Source: Melieria omissa
Taxonomy: Eukaryota > Arthropoda > Insecta > Diptera > Ulidiidae
Direction: 5' to 3'
DNA length: 64,000 nt
NCBI GenBank assembly: GCA_963971225.1
Contig: OZ020269.1
Location: forward strand, 39,577,264-39,641,263
The notes under the pieces are model-generated. The model had not been told where the DNA came from and searched no databases. It was given only the letters and a program-made list of their open reading frames with translations. A program made the translations under genes and the position numbers. This document shows positions 31,203 to 41,566 of the stretch, in pieces. The first letter of the stretch is position 1; each line of letters begins with the position of its first letter.

Positions 31203-31631
31203 AACTCGCTGGGCGAGAAGCAAAATTTTTTTTAACATTTAACGCTTTTTTTTATTAACTTTTTTAGCCGGTTATACCAGAAATTGATGTGTTCAAAAAA
31301 TGTTATATAAATGAATCGGCACTAAAAATTTTCTTTATCTTTCTTTGTCTTTATTTTCTGTGGCATGATACATACACATCGTTGCTAAGGCAACGCATTG
31401 CCAATAGCTGAGGCGCCAGCAGGTCTGCGTCGGCGTAACTGTATTGCGATAATGTAGTGACCGCTGAACAATTAAACTGTTTTGGAAAATTGTGCCGATC
31501 TTTTCATTCTTTTTTGCGAAAAGCAAGTGCCTGGGCGTACCCAGCAACAAATTAAAGGGGGCAAAGACATAACTACATTTCAAAATTCCGAATATAAAAT
31601 TCAAATAGAATGGAATATAGATTTCTGTACA
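31203..31631. other. Non-coding DNA left of the Helitron
   Basis: No recognised transposon, exon or RNA gene. The minus frame at 31335-31700 has no domain that I recognise and overlaps the Helitron start. Confidence 0.4.
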
Positions 31632-31879
31632 TCTATATACATATATAAAAATGAATCGTGGTACATTCGGCTGCTTAAAACTCGAGAACGGCTGGACCAA
31701 CTTGGATACATCCTTCGGCGGGTTTGTTCGAAATTGTTACGTGAAGGTTTATAAAAAAAGTAAAGTCGGGAAAACGGGGCGTGGCGTTACCAGAATACAT
31801 TTTTAAACAATAACTTTGGAACCATAAGTCACACATCAATTAATTTTAGTTCACACTTACTATTTAATCATGTCCTTCG

Positions 31880-33000
31880 ACCGAGGGAATGGGGTGGATA
31901 TTGGACAAGGGGGTGTGGCACCGCCTATACGACTTAAATCTTTTAAGTGGAATAGCTTCGAAATTGTAAGTCGCACAGCATTGAAATTTGTGGTACCGTC
32001 GTTTCATAGACGTGTCATTCTACTGTTAAAATTTGATGGGCGTTGAATAAGGGGCGTGGCACATTTTTTATGCAGCAGAACTGTAAATCCTACATCAATT
32101 AAACTTGGTATGAACCTGCCAGTTAATCATATCTTTCGGCAGAGGGAATTGGGCGGGTATTTAACAAGGGGGCGTGGACCGCCCATACAATTCATTTCTT
32201 TTATATGGAATAGCTGCGGCATTGTAAGTCGCACAGCATTGAACTTTAGTGTATCGTCGCCCCATAGATGTGTTATTCTACTGTTAGAATTTTATGGGCG
32301 TTGGACAAGGGGCGTGGCACATTTGTTTGACCCAAACTATTCGCATAATTGTGTAACTGTTACTCGCACATCAATGAAACTTAGTACGAATTTACCATTT
32401 ATTCATATCTTTCCACAGAGAGAAAGGGGCGGGTATTTACCAAGGGGGCGTGGCACGCACATAAAACTTAAATCTTTTATATGGAATAGCTTCGGAATCG
32501 TAAAGCCAGTATTGAAAGTGAATATGCCATGGTCCCATAGAAGTGTAATTCTACTGTTAAAATTTGATGGGCGTGGAACAAGGGGCGTGGCAAATATTTT
32601 ATGCAGCAGAACTGTAAGTCGTACATCAATGAAACTTGGTATGAACATACCATTGAATCATATCTTTCGATAGAGGGAATGGGGTTGGTATTGAACAAGG
32701 GGGTGTGGCATCGCCCATACAACTGAAATCTTTTAAATGGAATAGCTTCGGAGTTGTAAGCCGCACAGCATTGAAATTTTGTGTACCGTCGTTTCATAGA
32801 TGTGTCATTCTACTGATGAGATTTGATCGGCGTTGGTCAAGGGGCGTGGCACATTTTTTATGTTCCAACAGTTATGCAGTACACACACATCAGTGAAACT
32901 TGGTACGAACTTTCTACTTAGTAGCACAATTCGACTAGAAGAAAGTTGTGAGCATTGGACAAGAGGGCGTGGTACCGCCTCCATTTTTATATACATTGAT
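31880..33000 (+). repeat. ~265-bp tandem repeats in the Helitron
   Basis: About four and a half copies, each made of two half-units marked by ACAAGGGGGCGTGGCACCGCC and ACAAGGGGCGTGGCACATTT. Marker positions about 31910, 32165, 32440, 32697 and 32965 give a 255-275 bp period. Shared blocks include TCTTTTAWATGGAATAGCTT and ATTCTACTGTTAAAATTTGA. Copies are diverged. Confidence 0.85.
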
Positions 33001-33269
33001 TGTTTGCCCCAACTGACTGACTGATTGATTGATTGATTCATCATCGCTCAGCCCAAACCGTTGAAGCTACAAACATGAAGTTTGAACTGTAGGTACATCT
33101 TGAAAAATAAACCTCCGCTAAGACGGGATTTTTTAAATTCGGGGTGTAAAGGGGCAAAACATGTTTTAAGGTGTTGTATGTGATTTAAGAGACTTATTGA
33201 TTTCGAACTTCCTGAAAATACTCTAAACCAAAAATAATTCGACAAAATTTCCAAAATCAAAATTTAACC

Positions 33270-33990
33270 CAATATTGGGTTAAGATTTGTTTAAGGGTAG
33301 ACTCGAAAAAAACATGAACCGATAGGCCTATTGACTTCAAAAATTGTAAAAATACTTGAAATAAAAAAAATTACACGCGTTTCTCATTATTTTCAAAATC
33401 TAAATCTAACCGGATCAGCGACGGGTTAAAAGTATGTATGGGGAAACAATTTTTTTTTTTGAGCCTTTTGATTTCAAACTTGGTGAAAGTACTTCAAATG
33501 TAAAATAACTCGATACGTGTTTTTCATTTTTTCCGAATATTAAAATCGGACGGGGTCAACGAGCGGTTAAAAGTTTGTATGGCGAAACTGTAAAAAAAAA
33601 TGAATTAACGGGTCCACTGACTTCTTCAACTTTGTGAAAGTATTCTTAGTAAGTAATAATTTGACACGTATTTTTCACTTTTTTGAAAATGAAAATCAAA
33701 ATGGGTCAACAATAAGCTAACAGTTTGTATAGAGAACCACGATTTATTGGTCCTGTAGACTTCAAACTTAGACAAAAAGCACTTCAATCGGGAAATGATT
33801 AAAATGTGTTTTTCATATTTTTGAAAATGGAAATCTACCGTGGTAATCTAAGGGTTAAGAATTTGTTTAGAGTAAATGTGAAAACTCATGATTTAAAGGG
33901 CCTTTTCATTTCACAGTTGTTAGAACCACTTGACATCAAAGACAATAGACATATGGTTTTTTTTTAATCAAAATCTGACGGGGTCAACAA
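33270..33990 (+). repeat. ~120-bp diverged tandem repeats in the Helitron
   Basis: About six copies of a unit with GGGTTAARARTTTGTATGG, a middle block TTGACTTCAAACTTGGTGAA and CGTGTTTTTCAT followed by AAAATCNAAC. Distinct from the 265-bp repeats. Confidence 0.75.
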
Positions 33991-34379
33991 TGCGTTAAAA
34001 ATTTGTATCGGGTGATAGAAGAGAGTTTGCGTGCGAAGTTGCGGGGCCCAGCTAGTATGTATATAAAATATAGGATTACGAGGGGGACCTACCCTCCTCT
34101 ACCCATACCTAGGTACGCCCATGAGCGCCTGTCATCATCAACGGAATCTTTTTGCTGTATGGTTGTTTGTAACCGTATGCTGCGTTTGGTTGATTGATTT
34201 TACAACTTGCGAACAATTATATGTGTCTCCCAAACCAAACAATTTACTAATCAAGAGATCTAGAAACCAAATAAATTTTAAATAAAAAAACAATAAAAAG
34301 AAAAATAAATTTTTCATTTATATTGTTTTCGCGGGTCGTAAAAAAAGGAATATATTAAAAAAATCACTAAAATCTTAGC

Positions 34380-34480
34380 AGCTACAGTAAGGATCGAACC
34401 GCGAACTCGTCGTCCAAGACACTCCCCTACAAGACGTGACTGACCGAAACTCCACTACATTCATAAAATTTTTTCAATTT
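34380..34480 (-). repeat. tRNA-like sequence, probable SINE head
   Basis: In minus sense it contains GCGGTTCGATCC, a perfect Pol III B box, at about 34389-34400, with an A-box-like GTAGTGGAGTTTCGGTCAG about 60 bases upstream. It cannot fold as a normal tRNA as far as I can see, so a tRNA-derived SINE head or tRNA pseudogene is more likely than a working tRNA gene. Confidence 0.45.
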
Positions 34481-34710
34481 TCCAATACATTTGCATGAAA
34501 TTTGGCCCATATGAGATAAAAAAATGCTGCAATTTGCCTTTCATTTAAACTGAAACAAACCATTTGACAACCATAAAAACATTAATTGCTTATACAGGGT
34601 ATTTCAATTGAAGTGTAACCAACTTTAAACGTCAAAACTACTGCAGTATAAAATATAATTAAAAAATTTTTGTTCACTACTTAATAGCCATTGAATTATC
34701 TGTCAAAAGC

Positions 34711-35774
34711 ATGAAACGGTTTTCAAAAATCAGAGTAATAGCAAACGCAATGGACCTAAAAGCGAAGCGTAATTCTGTGATCGCACTTTTTTTGGCTGGA
34801 AAATCAACTTCTGCAATCGCTTCAGAGTTGAAACATTTGTGCATAAATAGAGTTTTTGTTTATCGCACCATAAAACGATACAAGGAGACTGGCTCTATTA
34901 AAAAACGGTATGGTGGAGGCCGTCAACCAACTGCGACGTCCGCTGAGAACGTAAAAAAGGTGAGAAGCAAATAATCCCGAAATCCTCGTCGCAGCGGAAA
35001 CTTAATGGCAAAGGACATAAATGTTTCGCCTGCAAGCATGCATCGAATCTTGAGGAATAAGATGAAGGTGAAGCCTTTCAAAATTCGAAAGGTTCAATAC
35101 CTTATGGCAACCCAAAAGAAAATGCGGCTCCTTAGAGCAAAAGCGCTCCGCCAGAGGCTCGTATGTGGTGAATTATAAAATTGTGTGTTCACCGACGATA
35201 AACTTTTTACCGTGCAGCAGTTTGTCAACAAGCTAAATGACAGAGTTTGGCTGAGACAACGCTCAGCTATCAACGAAGACCAGCTGCGAGCCTATCGACG
35301 CCAAAAATCCGCGTCTGTGATGGTTTGGGCCGGAGTAACCGAAAAAGGACGCACACCGCTTGTTTTTGTTCCTGAAGGAGTGAAAATTAACGCTCGATCA
35401 TACCAAAAAATTGTTCTGGAAGGTTGCTTGAAACCCTGGGCAGCCAAGCTTTTCAAAAAAGAGCGTTCCAGCAGGACTCTGCTCATAAGGCTCGAACTAC
35501 GCAGTGTTGGCTTCAACGCAACACCCCAGCGTTCATTTCGACAACGGAATGGCCATCGTCTTCTCCAGACCTCAATCCTATGGACTTTGCCATATGGGGC
35601 ATTTTGGAAAGTAAGGTCTCGCAAAAAAAATATGATAGCATCGATGCCCTAAAACGTGCCCTGATCCGTGAGTGGGCGAAAATTCCGCAGGGTGTAATTC
35701 GAGCTTCTTGCGATGTATTTACCAGTCGATTGACTGCTGTTATTAAATCAAAAGGAGGTCATATTGAAAATTAA
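34711..35774 (+). pseudogene. Transposase of the split Tc1/mariner element
   Basis: The frame at 34711-34974 is the N-terminal helix-turn-helix region (SVIALFLAGKSTSAIASELK, then YRTIKRYKETGSIKKRYGGG). It shifts frame near 34970. VFTDDKLFTVQQF at about 35184 carries the first catalytic Asp, SVMVWAGVT follows, then a frame change near 35455. The frame at 35424-35774 has RAFQQDSAHKARTTQCWL (second Asp) and SSSPDLNPMDFAIWGILESK. If the third acidic residue is the Asp of PMDF, the spacing is 35, or 37 before an apparent two-codon deletion after DSA, as in the DD37D (maT-like) group. Several frame breaks make it inactive. Confidence 0.8.
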
Positions 35775-35853
35775 ATAAAATTTCTTAAAAAGAATATAAT
35801 TTTTGACAATTTGAGACTAATTTCAAATAAAAATTACTAATACTGATTAAAGA

Positions 35854-36190
35854 GCAGCCGCCGTGGCTCAGTTGGTTAGTGCGCGGTCCAGCGAGTCGCA
35901 TGCAGAGGGACGCTAGTTCAAATTTTGCATGTAGTAACACCTAAAAAAAATAACGGGAAACTCGTTTTCTCTTTCGTTTGTCCTCTCAGCTGGAAATGGC
36001 AAACCTCTGAGAGTAAAAATTGCCTATGAAAAAGCTCCCAACCTGCCGTTCGGAACCGGCATAAAACTGTAGGTCCCTTCCAGCCGCGTACAAAATTCAC
36101 ACGCACAACACGGGTGGTTGCGGGAAGCTAGGCCTTAGTCTCGCGTAAGCGGGCTGTCGTGCCAATCAATTATTATTATTGTTATTATTA
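35854..36190 (+). mobile_element. tRNA-derived SINE
   Basis: Starts GCAGCCGCCGTGGCTCAGTT: an A box (TGGCTCAGTTGG, 35864-35875) and a B-box-like TAGTTCAAAT near 35914, spaced as in tRNA. The body has GCCTATGAAAAAGCTCCC and TGCCGTTCGGAACCGGCATA, sequences I associate with dipteran SINEs. It ends in an ATT-repeat (36168-36190), a usual SINE tail. Its left target duplication is AATACTGATTAAAGA (35839-35853); the right copy lies 17.3 kb away at 53486 because the BEL array sits between the tail and that copy. Confidence 0.85.
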
Positions 36191-36454
36191 TGAAAAGTTC
36201 TCTAGTGGAGCCGTCGGCGGAGCGGAATTAACGAAATAAATAACGCGGAGGTTACGGGTGTGCGTGGTGTTTATTTCGATGGTTAAACACGAATGTACAG
36301 AGTATATGAAACATTGAACGAGAACAACGGCTTAAGCCGGGGAGCATAAATAGGGGGAACATCAGTACAAGAGGATAAGGAAAGGAAGGGATTAGTGGTG
36401 GGATCGACAGATCACTGAACAACCACAGCACTCATTTAGCCATCGCGGCCGCCA
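36191..36454 (-). repeat. BEL LTR, minus orientation
   Basis: About 264 bp, TG...CA, matching in minus sense the LTR at 53235-53486 (TGGCGGCCGCGATGGCTAAA at its start, GTTCAGTGATCTGTCGATCC, CTCCCCGGCTTAAGCCG). Its U5 end differs (CGGCTCCACTAGAGAACTTT). Confidence 0.85.
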
Positions 36455-36683
36455 TTGCAGAGTGCAATTAATGGAGTAGCCGGGGGGAGGGTTGCCTTGA
36501 TGCGGCTGACGTCTGGTTGGAGGTGGTGCGGCTCACGACTGGCTGGCTGTGAATGCGCTTGGGGCCGAGCCGGGCTTCCTGGTAGCCCTGCAAGAAACAC
36601 GAACAATGTATCACTAGAGGATCGTAATACTTGGGTAGGGTATGAGGATGAGCGTATGTGAAAAATAGGCAGGGATATGAGTT
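36455..36683 (-). other. BEL 3' internal fragment, minus orientation
   Basis: In minus sense the part next to the LTR matches the end of unit 3 (53100-53234): CACAGCCAGCCAGTCGTGAG and TTGCACTCTGCAA. It contains no coding domain and breaks off at the start of the plus-strand LTR remnant. Confidence 0.7.
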
Positions 36684-36733
36684 GCGTTTTCTTTCACCGC
36701 TCCGCCGAAGCGATATTTTCATGGTCCTTCGAG
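36684..36733 (+). repeat. Truncated BEL 5' LTR end and primer site, unit 1
   Basis: CGTTTTCTTTCACCGCTCCG through GATATTTTCA (to 36721) equals the last ~38 bp of the LTR at 53235-53486. It is followed directly by TGGTCCTTCGAG, the primer-binding site shared by all units. The rest of this LTR is missing. Confidence 0.8.
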
Positions 36734-38311
36734 CTAAACGCGAACTCGCGACGCGTAAACATACAATTTTAAACATACAATTTTAAACATTCAAACAAAA
36801 CTAATTACAAATTTAAACTACAAACCGTGAAAAGTGGAAAAAAACACATAGTCTCATAACAACAAACAAACAATTTACAAAACAGTGAAAACAAATCAGC
36901 TAGTACAAACAGTGACACGACGATTACCAAGTGAACGAAACAAAAGTGTACCTACAACAATTAAAATAGTGCACGAATTGCAGAAATTAAAACCAAAACG
37001 CACAAAACATTGAACAGTGACGCAGTGACACACAAAATAACGGCAGCAGAATTAACAACAACAAACACACAGCACAACATAAAGCAGACGGAGAGGGCAG
37101 CCAACAACACACCAAGGAACACAGCACAGCACAGTAGCGGCACACAACAAATATAGGAGATTCCCATTCTCGGGCACAGGGCCCAATAAAATAAGCCAAA
37201 CAAATTTTTATTAAAAAATTAACAAATATACTATCCCATACACTAACAAAAATATAAAATAACCATACCCAAAAATCCCCAAAACCCAGTTACAAAATTA
37301 TATACTGGTACTCCGCCACTCTTCGCTCATTGCAGTTAGCAATCCTTTTCCATTGCATTGCACTCTCCCACTTGTGTACGTTTTCGCGTTTCGCTTTGTG
37401 CGATATACGCACGCACAAGCAGCAAGCACTCCCGCTGCTGCTCCCAAGTGCAATTACATTATCATACTTCTGCCTAAGCATTTCCCCTTTTTTTCGCTAG
37501 CAGAAGTATACAAAGCATATACAGTGGGACGAGTTACTGTTTTTTCGCAGCACATTTAAAAATTTCTTGGACTTGGAAAATTTTTAATAGTGCTGCTGAT
37601 ATACATACACTGCACATCTGCGGCCACCCCAAGTTCATACAGTGGGACAAAATCCCCCATTCGCACACAAAATCGTTTTTCAAATTTCAAATTTATTTTG
37701 GACACTTGTTCTTACAATAACACACTAATACAAATACTCACATACACACATATTTTGACATACACTTATACACATACCCATACATATTTATTTTCCATTT
37801 CACAAAAATAATCACATACACATATTTACATATACACACAAATATATATATTTATACACACATATATATATACACACACAAATTTATACACATACTCATA
37901 CATACGTGTATATTCACACACATTCACATTCCCATACAAAAAAATCACTTTTTCACAAATAAAAACAAATTTTCATACATATTTGACTACACATTTGTTA
38001 TACATATTATAATAATTTCAACATACATTCCCAATTCCCACATACATTCACATTTATTTATTACCCATACATATATATCTCCCTACACATTTACACACGC
38101 AAGTGTAAAATTTTGTATTTATTTATTTATTTATTTATTTATTTGTTGCTCGACTAGAAATACAAATTCGTTTTAACGAATTGCCCCATTCTCAACTCTT
38201 CCCATTTTCAAATATCGTTCGCGCGGACGCGGTTAGACTACACGTCTATTTTCCAATATCACACATATATTTATTTAAACTTTCTATCCTTTGTCGAGCT
38301 TTTAAAACAAA
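36722..38311 (+). other. BEL unit 1 leader
   Basis: About 1.6 kb of non-coding 5' leader. Features shared with the other leaders: AAACAGTGAA-rich start, GATTCCCATTCTCGGGCAC, CACTGCACATCTG with CATACAGTGGGACAAA, long ACACATATATA tracts, a TTTA microsatellite (38116-38146) and TATCGTTCGCGCGGACGCG shortly before the ATG. Frames in it are simple-sequence shadows. Confidence 0.8.
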
Positions 38312-40801
38312 ATGTCTGTTGAACGATCACCCAAACGACAACTTGTCACAATGGAGACTCCTTCCTCCAGATCTGCAAAGTCAGCCAATGCACGTTTGAC
38401 AGTTCCTGTCACTCGGGAGCCACCAAACACGCGTTCCAAACTTTCCATTCCCAAAGCAACCGATCCTAGTGTTGCAAAATTTATTTTCGAGTCCGATAGA
38501 CTCGTGCAATTATGCACAAAGTTTTCATCGGCTCCCATTGACGATTTGACCAAATCGATGGTCGAAATTAAGCAAACAAATTTGCAAGCTCAATGGGAGA
38601 GGCTTTTGTGCGCACATGAGGCAGTCTTCATTGCGGAAGACAACAGCCAGCCCGACGGTTTCAAAGAGTCGGCTAGGCAAAAGTTCGACGCCTGCACAGA
38701 CCAGTACGAGTTGTGCATGGCTCAGATGTTGGACTTCATTGAGATGCTCCAAACTCAGTCCCCCCAGCCCGCTGCGCATATGGAACCGGTTCGACCCCTA
38801 GAACCAGCAAATACCCCTTACATTTGCCTACAAGTTCCACCTTGTGATACCGAAACCTTTTTCGGGGGCTATGAGCAATGGCCGTCCTTTCGGGACATGT
38901 TTACCGCGGTTTACATTAACCACCCCCAGCTCACTCCAGCCCAAAAGTTGTATCACCTCCGATACAAGACGCAAGGTAAAGCCGGTGCTATTGTTAAGCA
39001 ATATGCATTAACCGATGAGAATTTCGGACTCGCGTGGGAAGCCCTAAGATCCCGCTTCGAAAATAAACGCATACTCGTTGACACTCAAATCAGATCCCTC
39101 CTAAATATCGCTCCTGCCCACACAGAAGATAGTGAGGCACTTCAGCGGATCCAAAACACAATAAACAATTGTCTGTCTGTTCTCAATACTCAGGCCGTAG
39201 ACACTGACAATTGGGATCCGCTATTGGTTTACATATGTTGTACCAAATTGCCCCAAGAGACACTCGCTCTATGGGAGCAATCATTGACATCCCGGAAGGA
39301 TCTGCCACCCTGGTCGCAAATGGATGAGTTCCTGACCGGCAGATATGAGGTACTTGAACGGTTGCAAAGTATTCGCCCTTCTAAGCCGAAACCGTCTCAA
39401 CCTTCGACTTCCAATGTCCTCCCAAATCGGCCACACAAATCCCTAAATTATCACACTCAAGTGAAAAGGGACTTCGCGTGCAAACTCTGCAACGCAAATC
39501 ATCCCATACGGACTTGCCAGAACTTCAAAGGACTCACCCCCCAGAGTCGATTAAAATACGTTAAGAAGCAAAATCTCTGCGTGAATTGTCTTGCTACATC
39601 ACACCTCACTAAAGATTGTACAAGCAATTTCACGTGCGTATATTGCCAAATGAAGCACCATTCTATGCTTCATTTCCCCAAAGGCAATGCGCAGCTCTCT
39701 CAATCGCTTAATCTGTCGCATTCGACCACTCCACAGGTCGCAACAGCTCCAAAACGAACGCACAACAACTCTGCTACTCATTCTCCCCTTTCGGATGCGC
39801 AACCCCGCACGTCTTCCAGGCAAAGTACGCCCAAAGTACAAGCCCTACACTCTAATAATGGCACCCAATCCCTTCTGCCTACGGCACTGGTGTCTATTGA
39901 GCACGCAGGAAAGTTGTTTAAAGTTCGAGCGTTGATCGACCAAGCCTCTCAGCGTACCTTCATTTCCTCGAAGGTCCAGAAACGCCTCAAATTGCCAATC
40001 GAGAAATCCCCCTTCCAAATCTCGGGCATGGGCGGTCAGGTTGTGCAAAATGCCAATCATACATGCTTCTTGACATTGGCAGTCCCTCAAACTAGCACGA
40101 AACTCCCCGTGCAAGCTATCGTGCTCCAAGAGCTTACGAAATTGCTCCCATCTTCCCACATAAACGCTCCCAATATGAAACATTTCGCCAAGCTAGAACT
40201 CGCTGATCCAAATCCCTTCGAGACAGCGCAGATTGATATAGTGATTGGCAGTGATCTCATCCCGCAGATCATGCTCGAAGGTATCCACCGGAATGTATGT
40301 GGCAGCTTACTTGCTCAGCATACAGTATTCGGTTGGGTATTAAGCGGTCCAGTACCCCCTTCTTCGCATTTGACATGTGCCACAGAGGTACCAAGTCGCC
40401 ATATGCACACTGGACACGCCCTTCGAAATAATCTTCCTGCCCTAAAGGAAGCTCTTTCACAAGTGATTGCCGCCCTCAATCCCGCAGGGTTTCCACCTCA
40501 GGAAATAATGGAAAATCACTTCGAGCCCACCACTCCTGCAAACTCATACTCAAACCGGCAAATTTCCCCCTTCGTTGCCAAACGTTTCGGCCCCGCAGGA
40601 TGGCTTTCGCCTCTAATGAGGTCCCCCAAAAGGGTTCGACAACAACGGCCCACATTCACAGCAACTGACGGAAATTGCATTCCCTCGCAGTTCCTCATTG
40701 CACCAACTCCAACCCGGGTCCAAAAAGAGGACAGTCGCCATTCCAGTGCGACATGCTCCAAGAGCTGCAAATCCCGCAGACGTCGGACTGATCGGGTATA
40801 A
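38312..40801 (+). CDS. BEL gag-protease polyprotein, unit 1
   Basis: 829 residues, uninterrupted. ATG at 38312 follows ACAAA and aligns with the starts of the other two units. Residues about 60-350 are the BEL/Pao gag (DUF1759-like: ETFFGGYEQWPSFRDMFTA, LYHLRYKTQGKA). Residues 390-455 form a Cys/His-rich zinc region (CKLCNANHPIRTC ... CVNC ... CVYCQMKHHSMLH). From about 525 is the A17-type aspartic protease, with VRALIDQASQRTF (Asp543 in a DQAS context). From about 740 the sequence jumps to the region after RT (ISPFVAKRFGPAGWLSPL) and continues out of the ancestral phase to the stop. RT, RNase H and integrase are deleted. The product would be a particle-forming structural polyprotein with a possible protease. 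Its N-terminal 80 residues differ from units 2 and 3. Confidence 0.9.
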   Translation: MSVERSPKRQLVTMETPSSRSAKSANARLTVPVTREPPNTRSKLSIPKATDPSVAKFIFESDRLVQLCTKFSSAPIDDLTKSMVEIKQTNLQAQWERLLCAHEAVFIAEDNSQPDGFKESARQKFDACTDQYELCMAQMLDFIEMLQTQSPQPAAHMEPVRPLEPANTPYICLQVPPCDTETFFGGYEQWPSFRDMFTAVYINHPQLTPAQKLYHLRYKTQGKAGAIVKQYALTDENFGLAWEALRSRFENKRILVDTQIRSLLNIAPAHTEDSEALQRIQNTINNCLSVLNTQAVDTDNWDPLLVYICCTKLPQETLALWEQSLTSRKDLPPWSQMDEFLTGRYEVLERLQSIRPSKPKPSQPSTSNVLPNRPHKSLNYHTQVKRDFACKLCNANHPIRTCQNFKGLTPQSRLKYVKKQNLCVNCLATSHLTKDCTSNFTCVYCQMKHHSMLHFPKGNAQLSQSLNLSHSTTPQVATAPKRTHNNSATHSPLSDAQPRTSSRQSTPKVQALHSNNGTQSLLPTALVSIEHAGKLFKVRALIDQASQRTFISSKVQKRLKLPIEKSPFQISGMGGQVVQNANHTCFLTLAVPQTSTKLPVQAIVLQELTKLLPSSHINAPNMKHFAKLELADPNPFETAQIDIVIGSDLIPQIMLEGIHRNVCGSLLAQHTVFGWVLSGPVPPSSHLTCATEVPSRHMHTGHALRNNLPALKEALSQVIAALNPAGFPPQEIMENHFEPTTPANSYSNRQISPFVAKRFGPAGWLSPLMRSPKRVRQQRPTFTATDGNCIPSQFLIAPTPTRVQKEDSRHSSATCSKSCKSRRRRTDRV

Positions 40802-41312
40802 ACTCCAAGATCTATAAGATCTCATTCTCTGGTGGAAAGGCTCCAGTAATTCAAAGAGCGGTTGACTGCCACCACCCTCTCGAAGAGCAAACCGACATTA
40901 TCGGTCGGGTCTCCTGCTTCGTTCGAGCCCTACGAGCACATACGTATCCCGAGCGGAGTTGCCCTTGTGTATAAACAACCCCTCGAGCCCCTTCATAACT
41001 CTCGCTCGAGCTTCTCATTCCCCCTAAGGAAATGGCAATGCAGCCAATATATATATGTATTTTCCCATATTCCCCCGGCTTTAGCTTGAGCGAACCCCGC
41101 AGCTTAGCCGCGCTTTCCCATACTCATGATGTCAGCCTCAAAAATTTTATGTCCAAAAACCTGACATCTTACTCTATTTGCAGGTCGGTAACTACCCCTA
41201 AACCGCTGCAGCAGCACTCCTCTGCGGACGAGACGTCGATGGACGGCACCCCCGCACCTGCATCACATCCTCGCCCGACTGGCCCGTGGCATTTTTAAAT
41301 TGCAATATGCAA
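40802..41312 (+). pseudogene. BEL pol remnant and 3' non-coding, unit 1
   Basis: Shortly after the stop, one plus frame reads LILWWKGSS and then another VDCHHPLEEQTDI, both aligned with DHSLWWNGPKW and VDCHHLLEEQTDI in the inverted pol fragment at 42955-43875. This places it in the linker between RNase H and integrase. The rest is non-coding up to the LTR; no clear polypurine tract is seen before TGGCGG. Confidence 0.75.
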
Positions 41313-41566
41313 TGGCGGCCGCGATGGCTAAATGAGTGCTGTCTCAAGTGATCTGTCGATCCCACCTCTAATCCCTTCCTTTCCTTCTCCTTTTGTGCTC
41401 ATATTTCCCCCTATTTTCTGCTCCCCGGCTTCGGCCGTTTGTGTCGTTTAATGTTTATTGTACTTCATTGTATCACTCGTCTTTCACCCGTCTCTCAATA
41501 AAGACAACTAAGCACGAAAACCCCGTGTATTTTATTTAACCCGCTCCGCCGCGATACGCATAATCA
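41313..41566 (+). repeat. BEL LTR between units 1 and 2
   Basis: About 254 bp, TGGCGGCCGCGATGGCTAAA to CGATACGCATAATCA, shared as the 3' LTR of unit 1 and 5' LTR of unit 2. It contains CAATAAAGACAAC, a probable poly(A) signal (AATAAA). Followed directly by TGGTCCTTCGAG. The exact left border may be some 15 bp further left, since TTGCA-TGCAA also is conserved. Confidence 0.85.

Larger units (their letters stand above)
31632..34055 (+). mobile_element. Non-autonomous Helitron
   Basis: The 5' end TCTATATACATATATAAAAA and the 3' end GCGTGCGAAGTTGCGGGGCCCAGCTAG fit insect Helitrons: TC start, short GC-rich hairpin near the 3' end (GCGTGC...GC) and CTAG end. It sits between an A and a T with no target duplication, as Helitrons do. 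The interior has no Rep/helicase and consists largely of tandem repeats (31880-33000 and 33270-33990). Confidence 0.75.

Noticed and set aside
34380..34480. Functional tRNA gene
   Set aside because: The B box is perfect but no complete cloverleaf or acceptor stem could be drawn.
37700..38146. Possible CRISPR-like or satellite array
   Set aside because: Only microsatellite-type ACATATA and TTTA runs; no regular spacer structure, and the context is eukaryotic.
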